DNA of 64,000 bases from Mesorhizobium sp. (GCF_016793485.1 NZ_JAEULZ010000006.1:62001-126000); one strand, 5' to 3'; positions 7,535-16,499 are shown, numbered from the stretch's first letter. Numbers and translations: made by a program. Notes: generated by a model from the letters alone, not told the origin.

Positions 7535-9265
7535 TCGGCCGGCCGATGCTGGCGGGACATGCCGCTCTTCGCCGATCTGCTTGATCGCGTGCTCCACGGT
7601 CGTCTTGTAGCGGACATGTGGCGGGCGGACGCCGTGGGCGAACAGCATGCGCCGGACCTGCGGCGCGGCGCCCGTTATGAAGAAATGGACGCCCGCTTTC
7701 TGCGCCTTCCGCGTGGCCCCCTCGATGACGTTGGCGGCGGAGGAGTCGAGGAACTGCACGTTCGAACAGTCGAGCACGAAGTTCCGGCGCTGATCGGCGA
7801 TGCGGTCGAGCACGCTGGCGACCGTCGCGGCCGAGCCGAAGAAGAACGCGCCGCTGATGCGATAGACCACCGTGTCTGGGTCGGACGCCTCTGAGGCATC
7901 GTAGGCGACGCGGTCGCCGTCCGCGCTGTCGGCCTTGTCCGCCACCTCGACGGCGACCAGCTTCGACATGCGGTGGACGAAGATCAGCGAGCCGAGCGCG
8001 AAGCCGACGACGATGCCTTCCGTGAGGTCGCGGAAGATCACCAGTCCGAAGGTTACGAGCAGCACCACGGCATCGCCCCATGAGGAGCGGATGAGCGCGG
8101 CGAAGGCTGTCTTCTCCACCATGTTCCAGGCGACGAGTGCCAGCACGCCGGCGAGCGCGGCAAGCGGGATGTAGCTCGCAAGCGGCGCTGCGACGAGGAT
8201 GAAGGCGAGCAGGAACAGCGAATGCAGCATGCCCGAGATCGGGCCGATGGCGCCGGAGCGGACATTGGTCGCCGTTCGTGCGATGGTGCCGGTGACGCAG
8301 ATGCCGCCGAACAGCGCCGAACCGATGTTGGCGAAACCCTGCGCGACCAGTTCGCAGTTTGAGCGATGCCGCCGGCCCGTCATGCCGTCGGCGACGACAG
8401 CGGACAGCAGGGATTCGATCGCGCCGAGCAGCGTGAACGCGATGGCATCCGGCAGCACCGCCTGCATGGTCGCGAGATCGAAGGCCGGAAGCGAGGGGAA
8501 CGGCAGAGTGCGCGGGATACCGCCGAAGCGCGTTCCGATCGTCTCCACCGGCAGCGCGAACAGGGAGACGGCGACCGACGCGAGCGCCACGCCGACCAGC
8601 ATGCCGGGCCATGACGGCCTCCATCGCTTCAGGCCGACGATGGCCGCGATGGTGAGCAAGGCGACGATGATCGCGGCGGGATTGAAGGTGCCCCATCCCG
8701 CTGCCAGCGCCTGCAGCTTGGGCAGCAGTTCGCCGGGCTCCTTGCCCTCGAGTGTCAGCCCGAACAATTCGCTAAGCTGGCTGGCGAAGATGATGACCGC
8801 GATGCCCGCCGTAAAGCCGACCGTCACAGGATACGGTATGAACTTGATGTAGGTGCCGAGCCTGAGATAGCCGACTGCGAGCAGGAAGACGCCGGACATC
8901 ATGGTGGCGAGGATCAGCCCGTCGATGCCGTGGCGCGCCATCGTGGAGGCAACCAGTACGATGAAGGCGCCCGCCGGGCCGCCGATCTGGAAACGGCTGC
9001 CGCCCAGCGCTGAGACGAGGAAGCCGCCAATGATCGCCGTATAGAGGCCGCGGTCGGGCGACACGCCGGACGCGATGGCGATTGCCATCGACAGCGGCAG
9101 GGCAACGATCGCGACCGTCAGCCCGGCGATGGCGTCCGCCTGCAGTTGCCTAGCGCCGTAGCCCTCGCGCAGGACCGTGACGAGCTTGGGCGTGAAGAGG
9201 TCGCGGAATGTCGGCGGAGTTTCCAGTACGGCCGATCCGATGCTCGATCCTGTGGATGCGCTCAT
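7520..9265 (-). CDS. SulP-family anion transporter with STAS domain
   Basis: A 581-residue SulP/SLC26 transporter. It has about 12 to 14 membrane helices, beginning with the AIAGLTVAIVALPLSMAIAI segment, then GSRFQIGGPAGAF, the substrate-binding region of the family. A cytosolic STAS domain follows (about residues 455-560), with VVYRISGAFFFGSA and FVLDCSNVQFLDSSAANVI. Substrate may be sulfate, bicarbonate or another anion; the sequence alone does not decide. It lies downstream of a small XRE regulator on the same strand, 145 bp away. Its last codons overlap the convergent ldcA gene. Confidence 0.92.
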   Translation of the reverse strand: MSASTGSSIGSAVLETPPTFRDLFTPKLVTVLREGYGARQLQADAIAGLTVAIVALPLSMAIAIASGVSPDRGLYTAIIGGFLVSALGGSRFQIGGPAGAFIVLVASTMARHGIDGLILATMMSGVFLLAVGYLRLGTYIKFIPYPVTVGFTAGIAVIIFASQLSELFGLTLEGKEPGELLPKLQALAAGWGTFNPAAIIVALLTIAAIVGLKRWRPSWPGMLVGVALASVAVSLFALPVETIGTRFGGIPRTLPFPSLPAFDLATMQAVLPDAIAFTLLGAIESLLSAVVADGMTGRRHRSNCELVAQGFANIGSALFGGICVTGTIARTATNVRSGAIGPISGMLHSLFLLAFILVAAPLASYIPLAALAGVLALVAWNMVEKTAFAALIRSSWGDAVVLLVTFGLVIFRDLTEGIVVGFALGSLIFVHRMSKLVAVEVADKADSADGDRVAYDASEASDPDTVVYRISGAFFFGSAATVASVLDRIADQRRNFVLDCSNVQFLDSSAANVIEGATRKAQKAGVHFFITGAAPQVRRMLFAHGVRPPHVRYKTTVEHAIKQIGEERHVPPASAGRSRPG

Positions 9266-9410
9266 GACAGGGTCCTGCCCAGGCGGCGGATCGTCGGCAT
9301 GGCTGTCGGCGGTCGCGTCGCGACTCGATTTTCCACGCGAAGCCGACTCTCGCGTCTTCGCAGCAGATCAAGTCAGATGCGCCAATGCGCCCTACCCTGC
9401 GGCCGGTCGA

Positions 9411-9668
9411 TCAGCGGTCGCCGGAGGCTCTGAGGCGGACGCCCCGTCCGCCGCCACTGCTCGGCTGATCGGCGCCGATCAGTTCGACGCCGGACTCGTC
9501 GAGCGCGCGGATGACCTTCATCAGCGTATCGACGACGCCACGCACCACCCCGTCGCTTGCTTCCATCCGCTGGATGGTTGGCAGCGACACGCCGGCGCGT
9601 TCGGCAAGGGTCTTCTGGTCGATGCCGGCGAGCGCCCGGGCGGCGCGCATCTGCTGGGCGGTGATCAC
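9411..9668 (-). CDS. Small XRE-family DNA-binding regulator next to SulP
   Basis: An 85-residue helix-turn-helix protein of the Cro/XRE type. Almost the whole protein is the DNA-binding domain: ITAQQMRAARALAGIDQKTL, AERAGVSLPTIQRMEASD, then a helix ending LDESGVELIGAD, a form very common in rhizobia. I chose the GTG start because AGGAG lies 8 bases upstream of it and because family members begin with (M/V)ITAxQ; an ATG 15 codons earlier has no ribosome-binding site. It precedes the SulP gene in the same direction. A long inverted repeat lies upstream (9708-9753), so it probably regulates itself and the transporter. Confidence 0.8.
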   Translation of the reverse strand: MITAQQMRAARALAGIDQKTLAERAGVSLPTIQRMEASDGVVRGVVDTLMKVIRALDESGVELIGADQPSSGGGRGVRLRASGDR

Positions 9669-9707
9669 GCGAGGTGCTCCTGCCTGAGTCTGCAGGAGGC
9701 ACGTATA

Positions 9708-9753
9708 GGACATTTATTATGATGTATCAACCATCAATCCTTTAATAATGTCC
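9708..9753. promoter_or_regulatory. Inverted repeat upstream of the XRE regulator, probable operator
   Basis: Arms GGACATTTATTA (9708-9719) and TAATAATGTCC (9743-9753) are inverted copies with a single extra T, separated by 23 bp. The region is strikingly AT-rich for this genome and lies 40-85 bp upstream of the chosen GTG start, where a promoter is expected. The simplest reading is a two-half-site operator for the XRE protein. Confidence 0.6.
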
Positions 9754-9759
9754 GTACTC

Positions 9760-10488
9760 TTACAGGCTTGGGGCCTCAGGGCGTCTCGCGAAACGGCGCA
9801 ACACGAGCCAATACAACATCACCCAGGCAAAACCCGCGAACCAGCCCGCAAGCACGTCCGATGGCCAGTGCACGCCGAGATAGAGGCGCGATACGCCAAC
9901 CATCAAGGTGATAAGCACGGCCATGAAGAGCACGTAGGCCTTCGTGACCTTGCCCGGCGCGATGCCGGCAATCATGACGCCGAGCGTCAGGTAGGTGACC
10001 GCCGACATCATCGCGTGGCCCGACGGGAACGATAGCGTCTGGACCTGCACCAGATGCGAGACAAGGTCGGGGCGGGGGCGGTCGATGCCGATTTTGAGCA
10101 GGCTGGAGACAATCTGCCCGCCGCCGACCGCGACCAGGATCATCAGCGCCTCCCGGCCCCTGCGGATCAGCAGCAGGTAGAAGATAGCCGCGGCGGTTAC
10201 CAGCACGAGCACGCTTACGGAGCCAAGTGCGGTAATATCGCGCACGGCTTCCACGAGCCATGGCGGCCCCAGCGCTACGTCGGGCCTTCCCGCTTCCCGG
10301 AACGCCAGAAGAATTTCGGCGTCAAGGCCACGCACCGGAGTCTGGCGCGCCACCTCTGCCATCTCGAAAAAGCCCCAGAGGCAGCCGGCGATGAAGACGC
10401 CGGCGGCCAGGACGGAAAACTCGATCTTCTCCCAGTACCGCAACGTCATTCCATCCGGCCGTTTATCGGGCATTCGCTTCCGGGCCAA
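9760..10488 (-). CDS. PAP2-family membrane phosphatase
   Basis: A 242-residue type 2 phosphatidic acid phosphatase. All three PAP2 signatures are present: KIGIDRPRP (motif 1), FPSGHAMM (motif 2) and SRLYLGVHWPSD (motif 3), between six predicted membrane helices. Members dephosphorylate lipid phosphates such as phosphatidic acid or undecaprenyl diphosphate on the periplasmic face. The gene overlaps the 3' end of the preceding small membrane gene by 26 bp, so both are probably one transcript. Starts at Met1, Met6 and Met14 are all possible. Confidence 0.88.
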   Translation of the reverse strand: MARKRMPDKRPDGMTLRYWEKIEFSVLAAGVFIAGCLWGFFEMAEVARQTPVRGLDAEILLAFREAGRPDVALGPPWLVEAVRDITALGSVSVLVLVTAAAIFYLLLIRRGREALMILVAVGGGQIVSSLLKIGIDRPRPDLVSHLVQVQTLSFPSGHAMMSAVTYLTLGVMIAGIAPGKVTKAYVLFMAVLITLMVGVSRLYLGVHWPSDVLAGWFAGFAWVMLYWLVLRRFARRPEAPSL

Positions 10489-10801
10489 GCGCGATCATAG
10501 CCACGGCAATCACGGCGAGCACGACGCCTGCACCCTGCACCACGCCCAGCCGCTCACCGAAATAGATAATGGCGATGAGATTGACTGCAACAAGCTGGAT
10601 GATCGCCGACAGGCTGAAGGCCGTGGCCATGCCGAAATCGCGTACGAGCTTGAACATGATCAGGTTGCCGGCTGAATAGAGCGCCAGAGCCAGCACGATC
10701 CTGCCGACATGCGGGGCCACTGCCCATTGTTTCGCAACGGTCGCGGCCGCCAAGAAGATCACGGTCGCGCCGCCAAGCTGCAGCATTCCCCATGGGCTCA
10801 T
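10463..10801 (-). CDS. Small four-helix DMT/EamA-type membrane protein
   Basis: A 112-residue protein with four predicted membrane helices and little else, the size and layout of small multidrug resistance or ArnE-type half-transporters of the drug/metabolite superfamily. The C-terminal helices carry the family-like IIYFGERLGVVQGAGVVLAV segment (Gly-Glu-Arg-Leu), which matches the conserved E in the second-last loop of EamA and ArnE proteins. It lacks the N-terminal Glu14 motif of true SMR drug pumps, so lipid-linked sugar or lipid flipping is more likely. The PAP2 gene downstream overlaps it, fitting a role with undecaprenyl or lipid phosphates. Confidence 0.7.
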   Translation of the reverse strand: MSPWGMLQLGGATVIFLAAATVAKQWAVAPHVGRIVLALALYSAGNLIMFKLVRDFGMATAFSLSAIIQLVAVNLIAIIYFGERLGVVQGAGVVLAVIAVAMIALGPEANAR

Positions 10802-10896
10802 CGGAGCGTCTCCATCCTAATGCCCAGATTCGGGTAGTCGCGGCAACTTGTCACGGGAAGGCTGCGCGCGGTCAAGCGTCGCCGTGGATGATTGGA

Positions 10897-12297
10897 TCAA
10901 ACGGCCCGTGCGCGCTGTGCGCCGCGGAAGCTGTCACGCAGGTAGCCGAGGGTAGCATCGGCGTCGACCGGCCTTCCGAACAGAAATCCTTGCCCGCCCG
11001 CGCATCCGAACTGCACCAGCCGCTCTGCCTGCTCTTCTTCTTCGATGCCTTCCGCCACGACATCCATGCCGAGCCCTTCGCACATGGCGAGGATGGCGCG
11101 GATGATATGCTGCGCCGGGCGATCTTCGAGAAGCGAGGCGACGAACGTACGATCGATCTTGAGCTTGTCGAAGTGGAATTCACGCAGGCGACCAAGAGAG
11201 GATTGTCCGGTACCGAAATCGTCGAGAGAGACGCGGATGCCGCAGCGACGGAGGTCTTCGACGATCTTTTCCGCCGACGCCGGATCGGACATCAGGCCGG
11301 TCTCGGTGATCTCGATCTCCAGCCGGCGCGGGTCGAAGCCGGTGCGATCGAGGATGGCGAGGATGTGCAGGCCGGTGTTCTGGTCGACAAGCTGCGAGGG
11401 CGACAGGTTGAAGGACAGGAACAGGTGTGACGGCCAGTCGCGCGCGGCTTCAGTGGCCTTGCGCAGCAGAAGCTGGGACATTGGCCCGATGATGCCGCGC
11501 TCTTCCGCGATCGGGATGAACACTGCCGGCGAAATCATGCCCAGGTCGCGGTCGGTCCAGCGCGCAAGGGTCTCGAAGCCAACCGTCCGGCGGGTCTTGA
11601 GGTCGACGATGGGCTGGAAATGAGGCTCGACCTCTCCGGCCGAGACGGCTCGCCGCAGCGCCTGCTCGATACGGGTGACGCGCTTGGCCGCCTCTTCCAT
11701 CTCGCGCGTGTAGACGACGACCTTTCCGCGTCCCGAGCGCTTGGCTTGGTAAAGCGCGGTTTCGGCCTTGCTGATGAGGATTTCCGTCGTCTCGTCGCCG
11801 AGATGGAACAGCGAGCACCCGACGGATGCCGAAAGGCGCGCCGTGCGCTCGCCCACGTCATAGGGCGCGGAGAGAATCTCGATCAGCATGCGGGCGCGGT
11901 CCGCAATCGCCTCCTCGCTGAAAACCAGCGGATAGAGAAAGGCGAATTCGTCCGGGCCGATCCTGGTGACCGTCGAAAAGTCGTCCATGGAGGCGCGCAG
12001 GCGCATCGCAACCTGCATCAGGATGTCGTCGCCTGCCTTCGAGCCGAAGAGGTCGTTGATCGGCTTGAAGCCGTCGAGGTCGAGGATCCCGATGGCGAAG
12101 GGCGCGGGGTCTTCCGCGCGATCCAGGATCAGCCGGTCGACCTTGTCGTAGAAACGGCGGTGATTGCCGAGCCCGGTCAGCAGGTCCGTGAAGGCGAGCT
12201 CGGGGCTCTCCCTGCCGGCATAGCCGTTCGCAAACACGGTCTGCATTGGATTTCCGGACGCCATTCTGCCAATAGATTGCACGCAATCTGCCAGCAA
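10897..12297 (-). CDS. GGDEF-EAL protein, probable c-di-GMP phosphodiesterase
   Basis: A 466-residue cytoplasmic two-domain protein. The GGDEF domain (about 40-195) starts at LTGLGNHRRF, but its signature reads GPDEF, so diguanylate cyclase activity is doubtful. The EAL domain (about 205-455) keeps the metal-binding Glu in GFETLARW, EITETGLM, the DDFGTGQSSL loop and GIEEEEQ, so phosphodiesterase activity is plausible; the middle Ala of EAL is Thr. No sensor domain or membrane segment precedes the GGDEF domain. The first ATG, an ATG 11 codons later, and one at MQTVFANG are all possible starts. The degenerate cyclase domain may bind GTP to control the EAL domain, as in other such proteins. Confidence 0.88.
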   Translation of the reverse strand: MLADCVQSIGRMASGNPMQTVFANGYAGRESPELAFTDLLTGLGNHRRFYDKVDRLILDRAEDPAPFAIGILDLDGFKPINDLFGSKAGDDILMQVAMRLRASMDDFSTVTRIGPDEFAFLYPLVFSEEAIADRARMLIEILSAPYDVGERTARLSASVGCSLFHLGDETTEILISKAETALYQAKRSGRGKVVVYTREMEEAAKRVTRIEQALRRAVSAGEVEPHFQPIVDLKTRRTVGFETLARWTDRDLGMISPAVFIPIAEERGIIGPMSQLLLRKATEAARDWPSHLFLSFNLSPSQLVDQNTGLHILAILDRTGFDPRRLEIEITETGLMSDPASAEKIVEDLRRCGIRVSLDDFGTGQSSLGRLREFHFDKLKIDRTFVASLLEDRPAQHIIRAILAMCEGLGMDVVAEGIEEEEQAERLVQFGCAGGQGFLFGRPVDADATLGYLRDSFRGAQRARAV

Positions 12298-12373
12298 AGC
12301 GTTTAGGAAACGTATCGCTGCAACCTAAACTCTTGAAAGATATTCGCTAAACCGCCGGCGACCGATCGACGGT

Positions 12374-14185
12374 TCAGGGCTGCGCCGGCAGGACGCGATA
12401 GAGCTCTATCGGCTTGCCCACGCTCTCGGGAACGACCTCCAGCCAGTCCGGAACGTTGCCGGCGACCAGCGCCGCCAGCAACCCGTCCGGCGCCCGCTTT
12501 GCGAGGAATTTCGTTTCCGGATTGCCACGGCAGAGCGCGACGAGACCGACGTTAGCATCACGCACCTTTGACAGACTCGATTGCTCGGGCTCCATAAGCG
12601 CTTCGAGTACCATGAGGTTGCCGGCGATGTTGCGGTGATAGGGGCCGGCCAGCACGCGATGCTGCGTGAAGCGCAGGACCGGTGCACCCAGATTGGAGAT
12701 CGTCAGGACGGTGTCCGCAGGCAATGCGCCGAGCTGGGCAAAATCGACATCCTTGTCGCATGTTTCCTTCGCGACCTGCTCGCCGGGCGCCGACGGTTTG
12801 AAAAGCGGCATGGCTTCCGCTGCCAGCGCCCAGATCATGTTGAAGGAGACGAGCCACGCGCCGACAAGCTTCAGCGACGCGGCGGTGCCGGGCGCGGCCA
12901 TCGCCTGCTGCCGCAGTCCCGCGACCCAGATCGCGAGCGGGACGCAGGCGAGTGGCGCCGAAAAGCGAGTGCCCCTCACCTGCCATATGCTGACCAGCAG
13001 CGCCACAAGCAGCAATACGGCGATCAGCATCTCCTCGCGACGCAGCCCCTTCCGCCGCATCCGCAACCCGAGGACCAGCAACCCGACAAGGGTGGTGGCG
13101 TAATGCCCGGCTACGTCTTCCGGGCTGTTTTCCAGCACCTTCCAGAGCGGCTGCGCTTCGGTTACCGCCGACAGCCAATAGGTCCGCAGCATCGGCGCAA
13201 GGTCGGCGAAGGGATCTCCCAGGCACTGCGGGAAATAACGGAGGACAAGGGCCGCAGTGACCGCGCCGAGCGCGACCAGCGCGATGGTGCGCCGCGCAAT
13301 GGTCCCGCTCAGCATCCGTGACATGGCAATCACAGCCAGCCCGGCGCCGCCGACCGCGCCGATCGCGAACTGCACCACGGAGAAAGCGTCGCAATAGGCC
13401 GCACCCCAGGACGAGGGCGAAACGGTGGCGATGAATACCGCGCCCGAGGTCAGGGCGAAAGCGGCTCCAAAACCCGCTGCGACACCTCGCGCCGTCTGGC
13501 CCCCGAGCAGATACCAGCCGACGACGAAGAGGCCGCCGGCGGCGACGTAAGGCGCAGTTTCCATTCCGATCGCAAGCATCAGCACCGCCGTCGCGCCTGC
13601 GAGCCATGCGAAAAGGTTGCCGGGACCTGCCCGAAGCAGGAAGAACACCATGGCCAGCATCAGCACGAGTTGGACGTTGTGGTGGTCCAGCGCGCCGGGG
13701 GCGAAAATTCCGATCTGGTAAAGCGTGACGCCACCGATGACGGCCAGCGGGAAGACCGCCTCCGGGCCGGCGATGAGACGACCTATGCGCAAAAGCAGAT
13801 AGAGCGCCATCGCGTAGAGCATCAGCGGCCATGCGATCATGGCGACGGTCTCGCCGACCGTCTGGGAACCGGTGAGGCCGGTGCCCAGCATGACGATCGC
13901 GGCGATTGGAGCATCGACCAGCCGCGACCAGTGCATCGGAAGGGCGCCTTCCAGGCCCAGGCGATATTGCCGGAGATCGAACCAGCCCTGGCCGGCGATC
14001 AGGTCGCGGACCTCAACGAGCCGGAGCAGGCTGTCATTGTCGCCGCCGCCTGTCATGCGGCCAAAGCCGCCGACGGACGATACCGCAGCGACAATCAGCG
14101 TGGCGATAACGGCCGTTGCGGCGTCGCTGCGCCAGAAGGGCTCCCGGCCGACCTGGGGCTCGGCCATCATCGTCTCGCTCGCCAT
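12374..14185 (-). CDS. Polytopic GT-C-like membrane protein, possible glycosyltransferase
   Basis: A 603-residue membrane protein with about 11-12 helices and a C-terminal soluble periplasmic domain (about 480-600). The first periplasmic loop holds GDNDSLLRLVEVRDLIAGQG and then MHWSRLVD; acidic loop-1 residues before a helix are typical of GT-C enzymes such as STT3 and PglB, which use polyprenyl-linked donors. APGALDHHNVQLVL in the middle has a DHHN cluster like that of bacterial oligosaccharyltransferase relatives. I chose MASETMMAE as start; the 58 codons before it are not protein-like and would run into the divergent promoter region. It is divergent from a GT2/methyltransferase/flippase operon, which supports a surface-glycan role. 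Confidence 0.72.
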   Translation of the reverse strand: MASETMMAEPQVGREPFWRSDAATAVIATLIVAAVSSVGGFGRMTGGGDNDSLLRLVEVRDLIAGQGWFDLRQYRLGLEGALPMHWSRLVDAPIAAIVMLGTGLTGSQTVGETVAMIAWPLMLYAMALYLLLRIGRLIAGPEAVFPLAVIGGVTLYQIGIFAPGALDHHNVQLVLMLAMVFFLLRAGPGNLFAWLAGATAVLMLAIGMETAPYVAAGGLFVVGWYLLGGQTARGVAAGFGAAFALTSGAVFIATVSPSSWGAAYCDAFSVVQFAIGAVGGAGLAVIAMSRMLSGTIARRTIALVALGAVTAALVLRYFPQCLGDPFADLAPMLRTYWLSAVTEAQPLWKVLENSPEDVAGHYATTLVGLLVLGLRMRRKGLRREEMLIAVLLLVALLVSIWQVRGTRFSAPLACVPLAIWVAGLRQQAMAAPGTAASLKLVGAWLVSFNMIWALAAEAMPLFKPSAPGEQVAKETCDKDVDFAQLGALPADTVLTISNLGAPVLRFTQHRVLAGPYHRNIAGNLMVLEALMEPEQSSLSKVRDANVGLVALCRGNPETKFLAKRAPDGLLAALVAGNVPDWLEVVPESVGKPIELYRVLPAQP

Positions 14186-14353
14186 TCCCAAGTCCCGGAA
14201 GAAATCTGCAGGTTTTCGGACGGACCTAAACCTAGCCTTAACGGCTTCAATAAATAGTAAAGCGCAGCTCGCGGGCGACAGTCCCCGCCAAAGGTGGCCA
14301 TGAACAGGGCAATCGACAATGCCACGGCGGCGAACGAGCGACGGGAGAAGCGG

Positions 14354-15361
14354 ATGCAACAGGGCAACCTCGAGGACTTCGCGATCGCGATCCTGATTCC
14401 TTGCTACAACGAGGAGAAGACGATCGGAGACGTCGTTTCGCGCTTCCGTGCCACGCTTCCATCAGCCTCAGTCTATGTCTACGACAACAACTCGAGCGAC
14501 CTTACCGCGCTGAAGGCGCGCTCCAGCGGTGCGATCGTCATCCGAGAGCCGCGCCAGGGCAAGGGCAACGTGGTCAGGCGCATGTTCGCCGACATCGAGG
14601 CCGACATCTATGTGATGGTTGACGGCGACGGCACCTATGCGCCGGAAGACGCGCCACAACTGATCAACGCGCTGTTGACCGGCCATTGCGACATGGTGGT
14701 GGGAACCCGCCGCGGTGTCACCGACGATGCCGGACGCACCGGCCATGCCTTTGGCAACCGGCTGTTCAACGGCCTCTACAAGCGCCTGTTCGGTCGCGAC
14801 TTCACGGACATCTTCTCCGGCTACCGCGCTTTCACGCGGCGCTTCGTCAAGAGCTTCCCGGCCGTTTCCGGCGGTTTCGAGATCGAGACCGAAATGTCGG
14901 TCCACGCCTCTCAGCTCAAGCTGCCGGTCAGTGAGATCGCTCTGGATTACGGCCGTCGACCGGAGGGATCGTCCTCGAAGCTGTCCACCTACAAGGACGG
15001 CGCCAGGATTCTCTGGATGTTCGCAATGCTGGCCAAGGAAACGCAACCGATGCGCTTCTTCGGCATGATCGCCTCCGTGTTCGCGGCTGCGGGCCTGATT
15101 CTGATGACGCCGATCCTCGTCGAATACGCCGCGACAGGACTCGTACCGCGCATGCCGACTTGGGTGCTTTCGCTCGGCCTGTTGATGTTCGCAACCATGA
15201 TGGTGGTAACGGGCCTCGTCCTGGATTCGGTCTCGCGCGGTCGCGCCGAGCTGAAACGTGTGGCCTACCTCGGGCTGCCTGCGCTGCGCGGCAGGAGCGT
15301 CGCTATCAGGTCCTCCAACCAGCCAACAATCGTCTCGATCCACGGAAGAGCCACATCATGA
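14354..15361 (+). CDS. Family 2 glycosyltransferase (DPM1/GtrB type)
   Basis: A 335-residue GT2 enzyme that probably loads a sugar onto undecaprenyl phosphate. The GT-A domain opens with IAILIPCYNEEKTIGDVV, carries the metal-binding DGDGTY, then NRLFNGLYKRLFG and the TDIFSGYRAFTRR acceptor region. Two membrane helices follow near the C-terminus (about 230-290), as in GtrB and ArnC. I chose the ATG preceded by GGGAG at six bases; an upstream GTG adds 20 charged residues without homology character. The stop overlaps the next start by 4 bp (ATGA), so it is coupled to the methyltransferase. Confidence 0.85.
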   Translation: MQQGNLEDFAIAILIPCYNEEKTIGDVVSRFRATLPSASVYVYDNNSSDLTALKARSSGAIVIREPRQGKGNVVRRMFADIEADIYVMVDGDGTYAPEDAPQLINALLTGHCDMVVGTRRGVTDDAGRTGHAFGNRLFNGLYKRLFGRDFTDIFSGYRAFTRRFVKSFPAVSGGFEIETEMSVHASQLKLPVSEIALDYGRRPEGSSSKLSTYKDGARILWMFAMLAKETQPMRFFGMIASVFAAAGLILMTPILVEYAATGLVPRMPTWVLSLGLLMFATMMVVTGLVLDSVSRGRAELKRVAYLGLPALRGRSVAIRSSNQPTIVSIHGRATS

Positions 15362-16065
15362 ACCGCGAAACCACAAACCGCATCCGCTTTGTGCTTGAGG
15401 ACCTGCTGCCGCCTGTCGTGCGCGATTCCTCGCTGTTCCGGGGCGCCGCCAGCCTGGTCTGGGGCGACCACATCTCACGGCTCGCAAGCTTTCGCGAACG
15501 CGCGCCGTTCTTGACGGACGCGGAATATGAGCGTCTCTATCGCGACCATCCGCGCGTCCACGAGGGCACGGACAATTCCGACGCCTGCATCGCCCGCATC
15601 ATTGCGGACACGGTTGGCGAAAGCGTCTGTGATGTCGGCTGCGGCACGGGTGCGCTGATCCGCCAGATTCGCGATGCGCGCGAAGGCCAGGGTCGGTATA
15701 CGGGCGTCGATTTCGTCGTCGAGGACGCGGCCGCAATACCGGGCGTCGAGTATGTCGCCGCGAGGATCGAGGAGTTGCCCTTCGAGGACAACGCGTTCGA
15801 TACGGTCATCTGCACGCATGTGATCGAACATCTGCTCGACTACCGCTGCGCCATTGCCGAACTGCGCCGCGTCGCAGCAAGACGGCTCATCATCGTCGTC
15901 CCGCGTGAGCGCGAATATCGCTATTCGTTCAATCCGCACTTCAACTTCTTCCCCTACACGCACTCGTTCCTGAGGGCGATGCATCCTGTTCCGGCAGTCC
16001 ATGAGTGCGTCGACATCGGACGCGACATCTACTACCTGGAGGATGTCGCAACGACCGTGCAATGA
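15358..16065 (+). CDS. SAM-dependent methyltransferase of the surface-glycan operon
   Basis: A 235-residue class I methyltransferase. The SAM-binding motif is SVCDVGCGTGALIRQIRD (about residues 87-104), followed by GVDFVVEDA, then IEELPFEDNAFDTVICTHVI, the Methyltransf_11/UbiE signature. The start codon lies in an ATGA overlap with the glycosyltransferase and the stop in an ATGA overlap with the flippase-like gene, so the three are one translational unit. The target could be a sugar or a lipid-linked intermediate made by the neighbouring enzyme. Its precise substrate cannot be read from the sequence. Confidence 0.82.
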   Translation: MNRETTNRIRFVLEDLLPPVVRDSSLFRGAASLVWGDHISRLASFRERAPFLTDAEYERLYRDHPRVHEGTDNSDACIARIIADTVGESVCDVGCGTGALIRQIRDAREGQGRYTGVDFVVEDAAAIPGVEYVAARIEELPFEDNAFDTVICTHVIEHLLDYRCAIAELRRVAARRLIIVVPREREYRYSFNPHFNFFPYTHSFLRAMHPVPAVHECVDIGRDIYYLEDVATTVQ

Positions 16066-16421
16066 ACGCGTTGCCGCTGCCCGTTCTGGCTGGTCTGGTC
16101 CTGACGCCCCTGCTGATTTCGGCGGGCCAGATTCTGTTCAAGCTGACCAGCGCCCGCGCGGGCGCGCTCAGTGCGAGCGGCCTGCTTTCCACCCTGATGG
16201 ATCCCTACCTGATCGTGGCCCTGGCCATCTATGGCCTGGGCACGATCGTCTGGGTCTATGTCCTGAAGGCCGTGCCGCTGACTGTTGCGTATCCGTTCAT
16301 GGCGCTGACCTTCTGCGTGGTGCCCCTGCTCGCATGGATGCTGCTGGGCGAGACGCTGTCCTTGCGCTACATGCTGGGTACCGGACTGATCGTGGCCGGC
16401 CTCCTCGTCGTGAATGCCTGA
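16062..16421 (+). CDS. Small EamA/ArnE-like flippase subunit
   Basis: A 119-residue protein with four predicted membrane helices: one near residues 5-25, with ISAGQILFKL after it, then helices near 45, 70 and 100, and the conserved LLGETLSLRYMLGTGLIVAG. This is the ArnE/SMR-like half-transporter architecture. The gene overlaps the methyltransferase stop by 4 bp. Next to a GT2 that loads polyprenyl phosphate, the best guess is a flippase that moves the lipid-linked sugar across the inner membrane, with the divergent GT-C-like protein as the periplasmic transferase. That assignment is inference from order and family. Confidence 0.78.
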   Translation: MNALPLPVLAGLVLTPLLISAGQILFKLTSARAGALSASGLLSTLMDPYLIVALAIYGLGTIVWVYVLKAVPLTVAYPFMALTFCVVPLLAWMLLGETLSLRYMLGTGLIVAGLLVVNA

Positions 16422-16499
16422 GGCGCACCAGCAAGCGGTGCTTGACACGGTTCGTTCGCTCTCCCATTTGCAATTCCCGGCCCCTTCAGGGAGAGAGAA

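Noticed and set aside
16422-16499. GCACC...GGTGC hairpin after the flippase-like gene as a terminator
   Set aside because: Only five base pairs and no T-run; more likely chance next to the gshB promoter.
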